Shown here piece after piece: positions 43,460 to 52,002 of a DNA stretch of 64,000 bases (position 1 is the stretch's first letter; each line of letters opens with the position of its first letter). The position numbers and the translations under genes were made by a program. Below the pieces are notes generated by a model that saw only the letters and a list, made by a program, of their open reading frames with translations, made no database searches and was not told the origin of the DNA. This DNA is from a methanogenic archaeon mixed culture ISO4-G1 (GTDB taxonomy: Archaea > Thermoplasmatota > Thermoplasmata > Methanomassiliicoccales > Methanomethylophilaceae): assembly GCA_001563305.1 (NCBI GenBank), contig CP013703.1:620001-684000 (forward strand), written 5' to 3'.

Positions 43460-44323
43460 ATGACAGTAAGACTAGGAGTTCCGAACAAGGGAAGGCTGAA
43501 CGAGAGGACCATCGATCTCCTCTCGAAGGCCGGCATAGACCTGGGAGAGGACATAGGCAGGAGGCTCTATATCAAGTCCAAGAACCAGGACATAGAGGTC
43601 GTCTTCGTCAGGGCGCAGGACGTACCCGTCTTCATCGCCGAGGGTGCCATCGACATGGGTATCACCGGCATCGACGAGGTCGCGGAGTCCGGAAGGGATC
43701 TCGTGAACGCACTCAACCTCTGTTTCGGATACTGTCACCTCGCGGTCGCCGTCCCCGAGTCATCGGAGGCCTTCGACGTCTCCATGCTGAAGGACGGCAC
43801 GAGGATCGCGACATCGTTCCCCAACCTCACGAGGAGGTACTTCGAGGAGCTCGGAAAGAAGATGGAGATCATCACCGTCACCGGAGCATGCGAGATCATG
43901 CCCTACCTCGGTGTCGCCGACATGATAGTCGACCTGGTCTCCACCGGATCCACCCTCAAGACCAACAGGCTCAGGGAGATCGCCTCCATCATCGAATCCC
44001 AGGCCATCATAGTCACATCCAAGAAGGCCATGGCCGAGAAGGGCCAGGCCATACAGGACATCGTCGATTCGTTCCAGAGCGTCATCCAGGCCGAGAACAA
44101 GAAGTACCTCATGGCCGACGTCCCCAAGGACAGGCTGTCGGAGGTCGAGAAGATCATCCCCGGAATCGGAGGTCCGACCGTCCTCGAGATCGCAGGCTCG
44201 CAGGACTTCCTCGCGGTGCACGCGGTCATCGACGAGAAGGACATGTTCAAGGTCATACTGGACCTCAAGAAGCTCGGTGCCAAGGGCATCCTGACATCCC
44301 CCATCGAGAGACTGGTGAACTGA
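43460..44323 (+). CDS. hisG: ATP phosphoribosyltransferase, long form
   Basis: A 287-aa HisG catalysing the first step of histidine synthesis. 'RLGVPNKGRLNERTIDLLSK' is at the N-terminus, with the PRPP loop 'DLVSTGSTLKTNRLRE' (~160-175). It has the C-terminal ACT-like regulatory domain of the long form (no HisZ needed), which normally gives histidine feedback inhibition. It is first of a four-gene cluster; TATA (ATTTATATAATTTAT) lies at about 43420. Confidence 0.93.
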   Translation: MTVRLGVPNKGRLNERTIDLLSKAGIDLGEDIGRRLYIKSKNQDIEVVFVRAQDVPVFIAEGAIDMGITGIDEVAESGRDLVNALNLCFGYCHLAVAVPESSEAFDVSMLKDGTRIATSFPNLTRRYFEELGKKMEIITVTGACEIMPYLGVADMIVDLVSTGSTLKTNRLREIASIIESQAIIVTSKKAMAEKGQAIQDIVDSFQSVIQAENKKYLMADVPKDRLSEVEKIIPGIGGPTVLEIAGSQDFLAVHAVIDEKDMFKVILDLKKLGAKGILTSPIERLVN

Positions 44324-44324
44324 G

Positions 44325-45374
44325 ATGGACAGATCCGTCATGAGGGGCACCACCCGCGATTTCGTCAGATACTACAACCCGAAGCTCAACGGAGAGGTCA
44401 GGCTGGATACCAACACGAACGTCCTCGGATCCAACCCCGCTGCGGAGAAGTACCTGAGGGAGCACACGTGGGACCTCAACGGCTATCCCAACACCTACTC
44501 CGACGGGCTCAGGGGAGCGCTGGCGGAGCTCTATGGACTGGAGACCGACAACATCATCGCCGGCAACGGTTCGGACGAGATGCTGGATGTCGTGTTCAAG
44601 ACATTCATGGACATGGGAGACGACTCGGTCGTCCCCGTGCCCTCCTACACCCTGTACGACTACTTCGTCAAGCTGAACGGCGGAAAGGTCAGGGAGGTGG
44701 ACCTCACGGAGGACTTCCAGCTCGACGTGGATGCCATGGTGAAGCAGAAGGCGAAGATAGCGATCATGCCCTCGCCCAACAATCCCACCGGCAACTGCTT
44801 CAGGAAGAACGACATCGAGGAGGTTTTGTCCAGATTCGACGGGATCGTAGTCGTCGACGAGGCGTACACGGAGTACGCCGACGAGTGCTTCATCAACAGG
44901 GTGGAGGAGTTCGATAACCTCGTAGTGCTCAGGACGTTCTCCAAGGCGTACGCCATGGCCGCCCTCCGCGTTGGATATGCCGCTACGAACAAGAAGCTGG
45001 CGGACATGATGCTCTGTGTCAAGATCCCCTATTCGCTGAACATGGTCAGCGAGGGTGCGGCCCTTGCCGCGGTCAAGGACCAGGAGTTCATCAGGCGCAG
45101 CGTCTCGATGGTCAAGGAGCAGCGCCCCAAGCTGGATGCGGGACTCAGGAAGCTGGGCTTCGAGACGTTCCCGTCCGATTCCAATTTCATACTCGCCAGG
45201 TCGCCCATAGACCATAAGGTCCTCGTGGACGGCCTCAAGGAGCGCGGTGTTCTGATCCGCGACTTCGGCTCCAAGCGCAGGACGGAGAACTGCGTCAGGA
45301 CAACCGTGGGGACGGAGGAGCTCAACAGCCTCCTGCTGGAGAAGGCGGAAGAGGTGATCTCCGCATGTCGCTGA
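44325..45374 (+). CDS. hisC: Histidinol-phosphate aminotransferase
   Basis: A 349-aa fold-type I PLP aminotransferase: 'NLNGYPNTYSDGLRGALAEL'-type N-terminus (partly DLNGYPNTYSDG), substrate region 'IAGNGSDEMLDVVFKTFMD', PLP Asp/Tyr in 'VVVDEAYTEYADE' and the Schiff-base Lys in 'VLRTFSKAYAMAALRVGYA' (~205-223). It starts one base after the hisG stop and overlaps hisH by 10 bases. Confidence 0.92.
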   Translation: MDRSVMRGTTRDFVRYYNPKLNGEVRLDTNTNVLGSNPAAEKYLREHTWDLNGYPNTYSDGLRGALAELYGLETDNIIAGNGSDEMLDVVFKTFMDMGDDSVVPVPSYTLYDYFVKLNGGKVREVDLTEDFQLDVDAMVKQKAKIAIMPSPNNPTGNCFRKNDIEEVLSRFDGIVVVDEAYTEYADECFINRVEEFDNLVVLRTFSKAYAMAALRVGYAATNKKLADMMLCVKIPYSLNMVSEGAALAAVKDQEFIRRSVSMVKEQRPKLDAGLRKLGFETFPSDSNFILARSPIDHKVLVDGLKERGVLIRDFGSKRRTENCVRTTVGTEELNSLLLEKAEEVISACR

Positions 45375-45970
45375 AGATCTCCATCACCGACTACGGTGTC
45401 GGGAACCTCTATTCCATCCGCAGGTCCCTGGAGGTCCTCGGGGCGGACGTCACCATCGTCAGGGACATGAAGGACCTGAAGGACGCCGAGTGCATAGTGT
45501 TCCCCGGCGTGGGGGCATTTGACAAGACCATGGAGAAGCTCACACCCTACAGGGACGAGATCCGTTCGAAGCTCATCGACGGCACGCCCGCACTTGGGAT
45601 ATGCATCGGTACGCAGATCCTCTTCGACGGCAGCGACGAGGGCTGCTCGGCAGGTCTCGGACTCTTCTCCGGAAGGGTAGTCAAGCTACAGTGCCAGGTG
45701 ATCCCGCACATGGGGTGGAACCAGGTCGATTCCGGAGATCCACTGATGAACGGGGTCACCGATCCCAACTTCTATTTCGTGCATTCGTACTACGGGGACC
45801 CGATCGACGAATCCATAGTCGTCGGTGTCACCGATTACGAGGATTTCATCTTCCCGACTTTCTTCAGGAAGTACAACACCTACGGGACCCAGTTCCACCC
45901 GGAGAAGAGCAGCGCGTCCGGAAGGAAGGTGCTGCAGAACTTCATCTCCTTCGCGGAGGAGCTCGTATGA
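45365..45970 (+). CDS. hisH: Imidazole glycerol phosphate synthase, glutaminase subunit
   Basis: A 201-aa class I glutamine amidotransferase with nucleophile Cys in 'PALGICIGTQILFDGSDEGC' (~80), and catalytic His and Glu in 'GTQFHPEKSSASG' (~180). It supplies ammonia to HisF, which is not encoded in this cluster. The 3' end overlaps hisA by 4 bases. Confidence 0.93.
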   Translation: MSLKISITDYGVGNLYSIRRSLEVLGADVTIVRDMKDLKDAECIVFPGVGAFDKTMEKLTPYRDEIRSKLIDGTPALGICIGTQILFDGSDEGCSAGLGLFSGRVVKLQCQVIPHMGWNQVDSGDPLMNGVTDPNFYFVHSYYGDPIDESIVVGVTDYEDFIFPTFFRKYNTYGTQFHPEKSSASGRKVLQNFISFAEELV

Positions 45971-46680
45971 GGGTCATCCCCGCCGTAGATGTCATGGACC
46001 ACCAGGTGGTCCAGCTGGTGGGGGGCAAGCCCGGTTCCCAGCAGGTCGTCATGCCCGATCCCCTCAAGGTCGCAGGCATGTGGATCGACAAGGGTGCCGA
46101 ATACCTTCACCTGGTGGATCTGGACGGTGCGTTCGGCCACGAGGGGAATCTGAATGTCTTCAAGCAGATCACCAGGGAGTACGGGGTCCCCACCGAGATC
46201 GGAGGGGGCATCAGGGATGCCGATACGATCGACGACCTCGTGTCCGCAGGCGTGGACAGGATCATAGTAGGGACCAAGGCCGTCAAGGAGCCCGACTGGC
46301 TCGCGGAGATGGCCGACCGCCACCCCGGGAGGATAGTGCTCTCGATGGATACCAAGGGGGGAAAGATAGCCGTCAAGGGATGGCAGGAATCCGCTTCCAT
46401 AACCGTCAAGGACATGTTCGACAGGATCAGGGACATGCCCCTCGCGGCGGTGCTCAACACCAACGTGGATGTCGAGGGCCAGAAGAAGGGCATCGACGAG
46501 GCACAGGCCAAGGACTTCATCGCAAGGTGCCCCGTGCCGGTCATATCCTCGGGAGGGGTCACCTCCAAGAGGGATGCCGACGTCCTTTCCGCCGCAGGAG
46601 CGGAGGGCGCCGTTGTCGGTCTCGCGCTCTACACGGATGTCATCCGTCCGTGGGAATGGGACACCCCCTGGAAGGCCTGA
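45967..46680 (+). CDS. hisA: ProFAR isomerase
   Basis: A 237-aa TIM-barrel isomerase of histidine synthesis. 'MRVIPAVDVMDHQVVQLVGG' is at the N-terminus with the catalytic Asp, phosphate-binding 'EIGGGIRDADTIDDLVSAG' and 'VISSGGVTSKRDADVLSAAG' follow, and the second catalytic Asp is near 130 (LSMDTKGGK). HisA is favoured over HisF because of the 'VVQLVGGK' segment. It is the last gene of hisGCHA. Confidence 0.9.
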   Translation: MRVIPAVDVMDHQVVQLVGGKPGSQQVVMPDPLKVAGMWIDKGAEYLHLVDLDGAFGHEGNLNVFKQITREYGVPTEIGGGIRDADTIDDLVSAGVDRIIVGTKAVKEPDWLAEMADRHPGRIVLSMDTKGGKIAVKGWQESASITVKDMFDRIRDMPLAAVLNTNVDVEGQKKGIDEAQAKDFIARCPVPVISSGGVTSKRDADVLSAAGAEGAVVGLALYTDVIRPWEWDTPWKA

Positions 46681-46875
46681 ACACCTCGCATCCGTCTTTG
46701 CGAAGTGCGTCGCATACCGATTACCCAGATGGTGCAACCCGTATCCAGACATCTAGTCAGGGACAGATTGTAAAGAATTTTGAACCAGTATGCTGGTGTT
46801 AAGTAATTTGTGTTACCGTGCATAGCATAATAAACCCCTACATCGTCGATTCATGCAAGGAGTTGAAACACCCCT

Positions 46876-47286
46876 ATGAAAGTGCCTTGCGAATTGATTG
46901 TGACATACGTCCTTCCGACGGCCAAAGGAGCGCTAGCCAAAGAGCTGGTCAACAAGCACGGAATGACGCAGATCCAGGTGGCCAGACTGTTCGGTGTGAC
47001 GAGCGCGGCCGTCTCTCAGTATCTAAAAGGCATAAGGGGTGGCAACAGCATCATCGATAAAAGTGCCTATAAGGACGATTTCTACGCGATGATCGAGGAC
47101 ATGGCCGACAGCATCGCCGCCGGCATGGACGTCGCCGAGGCGCTGTGCCTCATATGCGACTATGTCAGGGAGAGCGGCCTGCTCAGGGCGCTGTATATCC
47201 TGGAGGGATGTTCCCCCGACAAACTGCCCAACGTCGGGTGTCCCAAATATATAATCGATATCGATTCCCCAACCGATGAGACCTGA
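46876..47286 (+). CDS. HTH (XRE-like) transcriptional regulator
   Basis: A 136-aa archaeal regulator. Its helix-turn-helix is at ~25-55 ('KHGMTQIQVARLFGVTSAAV' then SQYLKG). The C-terminal part (~70-115) is helical with Cys residues (ALCLICDYVRE, 'LEGCSPDKLPNVGC'), a possible redox or metal sensor. The 3' end overlaps nadM by 11 bases, so it may control NAD salvage. Upstream (46681-46875) there is a CCAG-TATG-CTGG palindrome near 46783-46795 that could be an operator. Confidence 0.75.
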   Translation: MKVPCELIVTYVLPTAKGALAKELVNKHGMTQIQVARLFGVTSAAVSQYLKGIRGGNSIIDKSAYKDDFYAMIEDMADSIAAGMDVAEALCLICDYVRESGLLRALYILEGCSPDKLPNVGCPKYIIDIDSPTDET

Positions 47287-48178
47287 TTACGACAACTACT
47301 CCCTGGTGGTCGGGCGCTTCCAGCCCCTGCACAAGGGACACATGGATGTCATTAGGAAGTGCGCGGAGGAGTCCGAGCACCTTACGATCGGAATCGGCAG
47401 TGCACAGTATTCTCATACGCCCGAGAACCCCTTCACCGCAGGTGAGAGGTACATGATGATCAACAAGTCCCTCAGGGACGAGGGCATCAGCAACTACAGC
47501 ATCGTGCCGATCGAGGACCTGAACAGGTATCCGGTGTGGGTGGCGCACGTCGTATCGCTCGTACCGCCGTTCAGGAGGGTCTATTCCAACAATCCCCTGA
47601 CCAGGCGTCTCTTCGAGGAGGCGGGCTTCGATGTCAGGGAGTCGCCGCTCTACAACAGGTCCATCTTCTCGGGGACCGAGATCAGGCGCAGGATCGTCAA
47701 CGACGAGGAGTGGCGCCCACTGGTCCCGGAGGCCGTGGCGGAGGTCCTTGACAACATCGACGGCGTGAACAGGCTCAAGCAGATCAGCCGCGGGAGCATC
47801 GATGCACCGCTGCGAGGCCGAAGCCCTCATCGAGGCCGCGAAGGCGAAGGGCATCAGGATCTCCTGTGCCGAATCATGCACCGGAGGGATGATAGGCTGC
47901 ATCCTAACATCTGTACCGGGTTCTTCCGAGGTCTTCATGGGAAGCGCCGTCACATATTCCAATCAATCCAAGCAGGACATCCTCAATGTCAAAGAAGAGA
48001 CGCTGCTGGCACATGGTGCGGTGAGCGAGGATACCGCACGCGAGATGGCGATAGGATCGGTCAAGGCGTACAGGAGCGATGCTGCCGTCGCAGTGACCGG
48101 CATAGCGGGCCCAGGAGGGGCCGTACCGGGCAAGCCCGTGGGTACGGTGTTCATAGCGGTATCCGACGGTTCACGTAG
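47276..48178 (+). CDS. nadM: Nicotinamide-nucleotide adenylyltransferase (reading frame abnormally extended)
   Basis: Residues 1-~175 are a clear archaeal NMN adenylyltransferase: 'VVGRFQPLHKGHMDVIRKCA' (HxGH), 'IGSAQYSHTPENPFTAGERY' and 'FSGTEIRRRIVNDEEW'. It makes NAD from NMN and ATP. Family proteins stop near 170-180 aa, at about 47810 here ('DGVNRLKQIS'). In this sequence the frame stays open to 48178, running out of frame through the pncC/cinA gene and giving a low-complexity, Arg-rich tail. A small indel that removed the stop, or a sequencing error, is likely; the functional end is near 47800. Confidence 0.85.
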   Translation: MRPDYDNYSLVVGRFQPLHKGHMDVIRKCAEESEHLTIGIGSAQYSHTPENPFTAGERYMMINKSLRDEGISNYSIVPIEDLNRYPVWVAHVVSLVPPFRRVYSNNPLTRRLFEEAGFDVRESPLYNRSIFSGTEIRRRIVNDEEWRPLVPEAVAEVLDNIDGVNRLKQISRGSIDAPLRGRSPHRGREGEGHQDLLCRIMHRRDDRLHPNICTGFFRGLHGKRRHIFQSIQAGHPQCQRRDAAGTWCGERGYRTRDGDRIGQGVQERCCRRSDRHSGPRRGRTGQARGYGVHSGIRRFT

Positions 48179-48284
48179 TGTCGTATCGGAATTCCATTTC
48201 ACAGGCGACCGCGATTCAGTGAGGTCGCAGACCGCTTCGGAAGCCATGGGTCTCCTGAAGGATTTCATCGGGGGCATACTATGA
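47802..48284 (+). CDS. pncC: CinA C-terminal-domain protein / NMN deamidase
   Basis: A 160-aa stand-alone CinA C-terminal domain. Signature 'ISCAESCTGGMIGCILTSVP' comes first, then 'VTYSNQSKQDILNV', 'GAVSEDTAREMA' and 'AVTGIAGPGGAVPGKPVGTV'. The domain deamidates NMN to NaMN in pyridine-nucleotide recycling, matching its neighbour nadM. ATG 47802 has Shine-Dalgarno GGGAG 5 bases upstream. It overlaps the extended nadM frame by 377 bases and thiF by 4 bases. Confidence 0.88.
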   Translation: MHRCEAEALIEAAKAKGIRISCAESCTGGMIGCILTSVPGSSEVFMGSAVTYSNQSKQDILNVKEETLLAHGAVSEDTAREMAIGSVKAYRSDAAVAVTGIAGPGGAVPGKPVGTVFIAVSDGSRSVVSEFHFTGDRDSVRSQTASEAMGLLKDFIGGIL

Positions 48285-48946
48285 GGTTCGAGAGACAGTT
48301 GCCGATCTTCGGCGAGGAAGGGCAGCAGAGGATCATGAACGCCGTCGTGGGCATCGTGGGATGCGGCGGACTGGGCGTGAACGTGATCACCCAGTTGACC
48401 ATGGCCGGGGTATCGCATTTCATACTCTTCGACCATCAGTCCCCGGAGCTGTCCAACCTCAACCGCCAGTTCATCTACAGCGCCAGCGACTACAGACCGA
48501 AGTCAGTCATCGCGGCAGAGTGGATCCTCGCTCTGAATCCCAGCGCGGAGGTCCAGTCGAATGCGGAACCCTTTACGGAGATGAACGGATCCCTCCTACA
48601 GGGATGCGACATCCTGGTGGACTGCCTGGACAACTTCGAGTCCCGCATGGTACTTTCCGACCTTTCGGAGAAGATGAGTGTCCCTCTCATCCACGGCGGG
48701 GTATCGGGAATGAACGGGCAGATAGCGGTATGCATCCCCGGAAGGACCAAGTCCCTGAGGGAAATGATTGGCACCATGAAGAGCCCCGAGGGAATGATCC
48801 CTAGCATCGGCGCCGCGGTGTCCACGATAGCCTCGATGGAGGCGCTGGAGGTGCTCAAGATCATCTCAGGGATCGGTACCGATAATGAGGGCAGACTTAT
48901 CACCGTGGACATGTCCGATTGGAACATCGACAAAGCGGATTTCTAA
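48281..48946 (+). CDS. ThiF/MoeB/HesA-family E1-like protein
   Basis: A 221-aa E1-like adenylating enzyme: nucleotide-binding 'GIVGCGGLGVNVITQLTMAG' (~24-43), 'ELSNLNRQFIY' with the conserved Arg, 'DILVDCLDNFESRMVLSDL' and 'GAAVSTIASMEALEVLKI'. The paired zinc-binding CxxC motifs of MoeB/ThiF are missing. It may adenylate a ubiquitin-like sulfur carrier (MoaD/ThiS/SAMP), but no such gene is adjacent. It ends in TAA. Confidence 0.82.
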   Translation: MRFERQLPIFGEEGQQRIMNAVVGIVGCGGLGVNVITQLTMAGVSHFILFDHQSPELSNLNRQFIYSASDYRPKSVIAAEWILALNPSAEVQSNAEPFTEMNGSLLQGCDILVDCLDNFESRMVLSDLSEKMSVPLIHGGVSGMNGQIAVCIPGRTKSLREMIGTMKSPEGMIPSIGAAVSTIASMEALEVLKIISGIGTDNEGRLITVDMSDWNIDKADF

Positions 48947-48979
48947 ACCCTTATCTATCCGCGTCCCGTTCCCTGGGTC

Positions 48980-49882
48980 ATGCAGCACATAATGACCGGA
49001 AAGGTCAAAGAGGTCTACAAGGTGGACGACGACACCCTGGAGTTCGCCTACACCAACAACATCTCGGTCTTCGACAAGATCATTCCTTCTCAGATCCCCC
49101 ACAAGGGAGAGACCCTCTGCAGGACAGCGAAGTACTGGTTCGGTCTTCTCTCCAAGGAGGGAATCAACAACCATTACATCAGCGAGCCCTCCGCCGACAG
49201 GATGAGGGTCAAGAGGGTGGACATCATCAGGGACTACAGCAAGATCAACGGTTCCACCACCAACTACCTGATCCCCCTGGAGGTCATCTGCAGGTACTAT
49301 GCGGCAGGTTCCCTCATGGACAGGATCAAGTCTGGGAAGGTCAAGGCAGAGGACCTCGGATTCCCCGCGGGACACGAGGTCAAGGAGGGAGAGAAGCTCC
49401 CCCAGCCGTTCATCGAGTGCACCACCAAACTCGAAGCTCACGACGAGAATCTCACCGACGAGGAGGCCAAGAAGATGGCCGGACTCTCGGATGAGGAGTT
49501 CGAGGAGATCAAGAGGACTGTACTCAAGATCGATTCCATCATCGACAGGGAGTGCAGCAAGAGGGGCCTCATCCACTGCGACGGAAAGAAGGAGTTCGCC
49601 TTCGACAAGAACAGGAAGCTGATGGTCATCGACACCTTCGGTACCCTCGACGAGGACCGCTGGTGGGACGCCGACGAGTTCGCCAAGGGAAGGATCGTGC
49701 AGCTCTCCAAGGAGTTCGTCCGCCAGTACTACCGCGAGACCGGTTACCACAAGGCCCTCTACGACGCACGCGAGAAGGGACTCCCCGAACCGGACATACC
49801 CGCGCTCCCCCAGGAGATCGTGGACCGCGTGAGCAAGCTCTACGTGGACATGTTCGAGAGGATCACGGGAGAGAAGTTCTGA
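48980..49882 (+). CDS. purC: SAICAR synthase
   Basis: A 300-aa phosphoribosylaminoimidazole-succinocarboxamide synthase. It has an N-terminal ATP lobe 'MTGKVKEVYKVDDDTLEFAY', 'SVFDKIIPSQIPHKGE', and 'EVICRYYAAGSLMDRI', plus 'KLMVIDTFGTLDEDRWWDAD' holding the metal-binding acidic residues. Purine biosynthesis. Monocistronic; its 3' end abuts the converging UPF0179 gene with no gap. Confidence 0.93.
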   Translation: MQHIMTGKVKEVYKVDDDTLEFAYTNNISVFDKIIPSQIPHKGETLCRTAKYWFGLLSKEGINNHYISEPSADRMRVKRVDIIRDYSKINGSTTNYLIPLEVICRYYAAGSLMDRIKSGKVKAEDLGFPAGHEVKEGEKLPQPFIECTTKLEAHDENLTDEEAKKMAGLSDEEFEEIKRTVLKIDSIIDRECSKRGLIHCDGKKEFAFDKNRKLMVIDTFGTLDEDRWWDADEFAKGRIVQLSKEFVRQYYRETGYHKALYDAREKGLPEPDIPALPQEIVDRVSKLYVDMFERITGEKF

Positions 49883-50311
49883 TCAGAACAGCTCGACCTT
49901 AACCAGTTTCTCACCCAGGGGACAATCGAGGTCGCCGTCCACCTTCTGGACGACGTACTTCTCCCCCTGGATCTTCCCAGTCGGATGGCAGATACCGTAG
50001 TTCTCGCACGACAGGTTCCTGCATTCGGACCCCTTGTACGTGATCCTGCTGCCCTCCATCGCCTGCCTCTTGCCGACGGTGGCGGTGGTGGCGATCTTCT
50101 CGACCTCTACTGCCGTAACGGAATCGGAATTGAACTCGTGGCACTCGTGCTCCTGGAGCCTGATGCCGGTGACCCTGTACTTCGCCCCGACCTCGAGGTT
50201 GAAGCAGACCTTGTTGTATTTGCACTCGGCGCATTCCTCTGCGGGTCCGAGGTAGTAGAACTCGTAGCCGTTCTTGGCCATGCTTTTCCCTATCAGCGTG
50301 ATCTGTGCCAT
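49883..50311 (-). CDS. UPF0179 family protein
   Basis: A 142-aa archaeal UPF0179 protein with many cysteines: 'AEECAECKYNKVCFNLEVG' (~25-43), 'RLQEHECHEFN', 'GSECRNLSCENYGICHPTGK' (~94-113) and 'DGDLDCPLGE'. The pattern suggests Zn or Fe-S binding; function is unknown. Its ATG (50311) shares one base with the egsA stop, so the two are probably co-translated. Confidence 0.85.
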   Translation of the reverse strand: MAQITLIGKSMAKNGYEFYYLGPAEECAECKYNKVCFNLEVGAKYRVTGIRLQEHECHEFNSDSVTAVEVEKIATTATVGKRQAMEGSRITYKGSECRNLSCENYGICHPTGKIQGEKYVVQKVDGDLDCPLGEKLVKVELF

Positions 50312-51378
50312 CAGATCACCCCTGTCCTGATACATACGTCCTCGATGACGTCCCTCGGGATGCCCTTGTCCCCGAGGATGGTGTACCTGTCCTTGCGGAT
50401 CTTGTGGGCGTTGGCGACAGCTTCGATGAACTCCTCGTCCGAGAGACCGATCTCGGATGCCTGTGTCGGTGCACCGATCTTCAGGAGAGCGTGCTTGAGC
50501 TCTTCCCAGTCTCCCTTCTGGAGATAGGATGTGACGATCGCGGCGACTCCGCACTGCTCCCCGTGCATGGCGCTTCCGGGATACATCATGTCGATGGTGT
50601 GCGAGATCATGTGCTCCGAACCGCTGGTGGGCCTGGAGCTTCTGGCGATGCACATGGAGATCCCCGATACGATTATGGGCTTGATGGCAAGCCATACGCT
50701 CTCCTCGAGGTTCGGCCTGATGTAATCGGAGGCGTCCATCATGGACTCCGCCGCGAACATCGCAAAGGAATAAGCGGATCTGCTGAAGTCCTCGTCCCTG
50801 AGGTTGTAGGCGAGCTTCCAGTCGCGGAGCGAGCTGAAGTTGGAAAGCACATCGGCGCATCCCGATGCCAGTGCGCGGTAGGGCGCGTTGAATATGATGC
50901 CGGTGTCAGCGATGACTCCCATCGGTGATGCCCCTTCTATGGACTTGGATCCGGTCTCCGATTTGATGGACGCCCTGTTGGACGCGATCCCGTCATGGGC
51001 GGCCGACGTGGGGATGCTGATGAAGGGGATGTTCAGATCCAAAGAGGCTATCTTAGCGATGTCGATCTTGCTGCCCCCTCCGACGGCGAGGATGAAGGTG
51101 GACTTGTTCTCGATGATCCTCTTCTTCACGTACTCGATGTTCTCGACGGTGGCGTTCCCCGTGATGCAGGTGTCGATGTCGTAACCGTCCAGGCACTGCT
51201 TAACGGCCTGTCCGGCGGCCTTGTCGGTGTTCTCCCCTGTGATGATGGTCCCGACGCGTCCGCTGTGGATGTTGACGCACACGTCCTTGACGTCCTTGAG
51301 GACGTCGTGCCCCGCTATGACGTTTCTGGGGAACTCGACCATCTTCGCTTTAAGGAAGTCCTTGCCCAATCTAAACAC
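50311..51378 (-). CDS. egsA: sn-Glycerol-1-phosphate dehydrogenase
   Basis: About 355 aa, the enzyme that makes the archaeal lipid backbone sn-glycerol-1-phosphate from DHAP. Visible are 'ILAVGGGSKIDIAKIASLDL' (NAD site), 'ISIPTSAAHDGIASNRASIK' and 'SGSEHMISHTIDMM...HGEQ', carrying the Zn-ligand Asp/His residues. The start is uncertain: GTG 51378 extends slightly beyond family N-termini, ATG 51342 (MVEFPRNVIAGHD) gives 344 aa. A TTTAAAG TATA-like element precedes it on the minus strand. Confidence 0.92.
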   Translation of the reverse strand: MFRLGKDFLKAKMVEFPRNVIAGHDVLKDVKDVCVNIHSGRVGTIITGENTDKAAGQAVKQCLDGYDIDTCITGNATVENIEYVKKRIIENKSTFILAVGGGSKIDIAKIASLDLNIPFISIPTSAAHDGIASNRASIKSETGSKSIEGASPMGVIADTGIIFNAPYRALASGCADVLSNFSSLRDWKLAYNLRDEDFSRSAYSFAMFAAESMMDASDYIRPNLEESVWLAIKPIIVSGISMCIARSSRPTSGSEHMISHTIDMMYPGSAMHGEQCGVAAIVTSYLQKGDWEELKHALLKIGAPTQASEIGLSDEEFIEAVANAHKIRKDRYTILGDKGIPRDVIEDVCIRTGVI

Positions 51379-51474
51379 CTTTACTACCAGTATGGCGGAT
51401 TCTTCTTTAAAGGTACCCCCGACCAGGCGGGAATCTTTCGCCACTATTATTACTATCTAAGACCATTAGTGCTC

Positions 51475-52002
51475 ATGAAAGCGATGATTGTATGTGGCTC
51501 TGCCGAGAGGAAAGGGGTCACTCATAGGATGTGCAACGAGGCCGCGAGGTTCCTCCAGTCCCAGGGATGGGAGGTCGAATTCTACATGATCGCGGAGATG
51601 TATGTCGGTCACTGCAAGGACTGCGGTCTCTGCAAGGACGGGGTCTGCCCCCTCAAGGACGACATGAACGAGCTCTACGAGTCATTCCCGACAACGGACC
51701 TTCTGATCCTCTCCACGCCCATACACTTCTGCGGACCCTCGTCGATACTCAAGACCGTCATCGACAGGTTCCAGCCCTTCTGGGAGAAGGAGCTCCCGCA
51801 TCCCAAGAAATGCTTCCTGATGATGTGCGGCGGCGGCGAGAACCCCGACTTCGACATCACGGAGAAGATCGTCAAGGCTGTATGCGCCACAGCGAAGATG
51901 GATTACGCCGGATCCGTCCGCATCGCGAAGACGGATTCGGAGGATGCGGACATCAACGACGTAGTCCTGAAAGGATTGAAGTTCATATCCGATAAGGCCT
52001 GA
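51475..52002 (+). CDS. NADPH-dependent FMN reductase-like flavoprotein
   Basis: A 175-aa flavodoxin-fold protein of the iron-sulfur-flavoprotein/FMN reductase group: phosphate-binding loop 'VCGSAERKGVTHRMCNEAAR' and the compact Cys motif 'CKDCGLCKDGVCPLKDDM' (~47-64). The cysteines are spaced like those of 4Fe-4S flavoproteins, but could be regulatory. 'STPIHFCGPSSILKTVIDRF' is the second flavin loop. It probably acts in redox or oxygen defence. It overlaps the converging gene by 20 bases. Confidence 0.82.
   Translation: MKAMIVCGSAERKGVTHRMCNEAARFLQSQGWEVEFYMIAEMYVGHCKDCGLCKDGVCPLKDDMNELYESFPTTDLLILSTPIHFCGPSSILKTVIDRFQPFWEKELPHPKKCFLMMCGGGENPDFDITEKIVKAVCATAKMDYAGSVRIAKTDSEDADINDVVLKGLKFISDKA

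Noticed and set aside
46681-46875. Possible tRNA or small RNA between hisA and the HTH gene
   Set aside because: No T-arm consensus or clover-leaf pairing could be found; only a short CCAG/CTGG palindrome and promoter-like A/T sequence.
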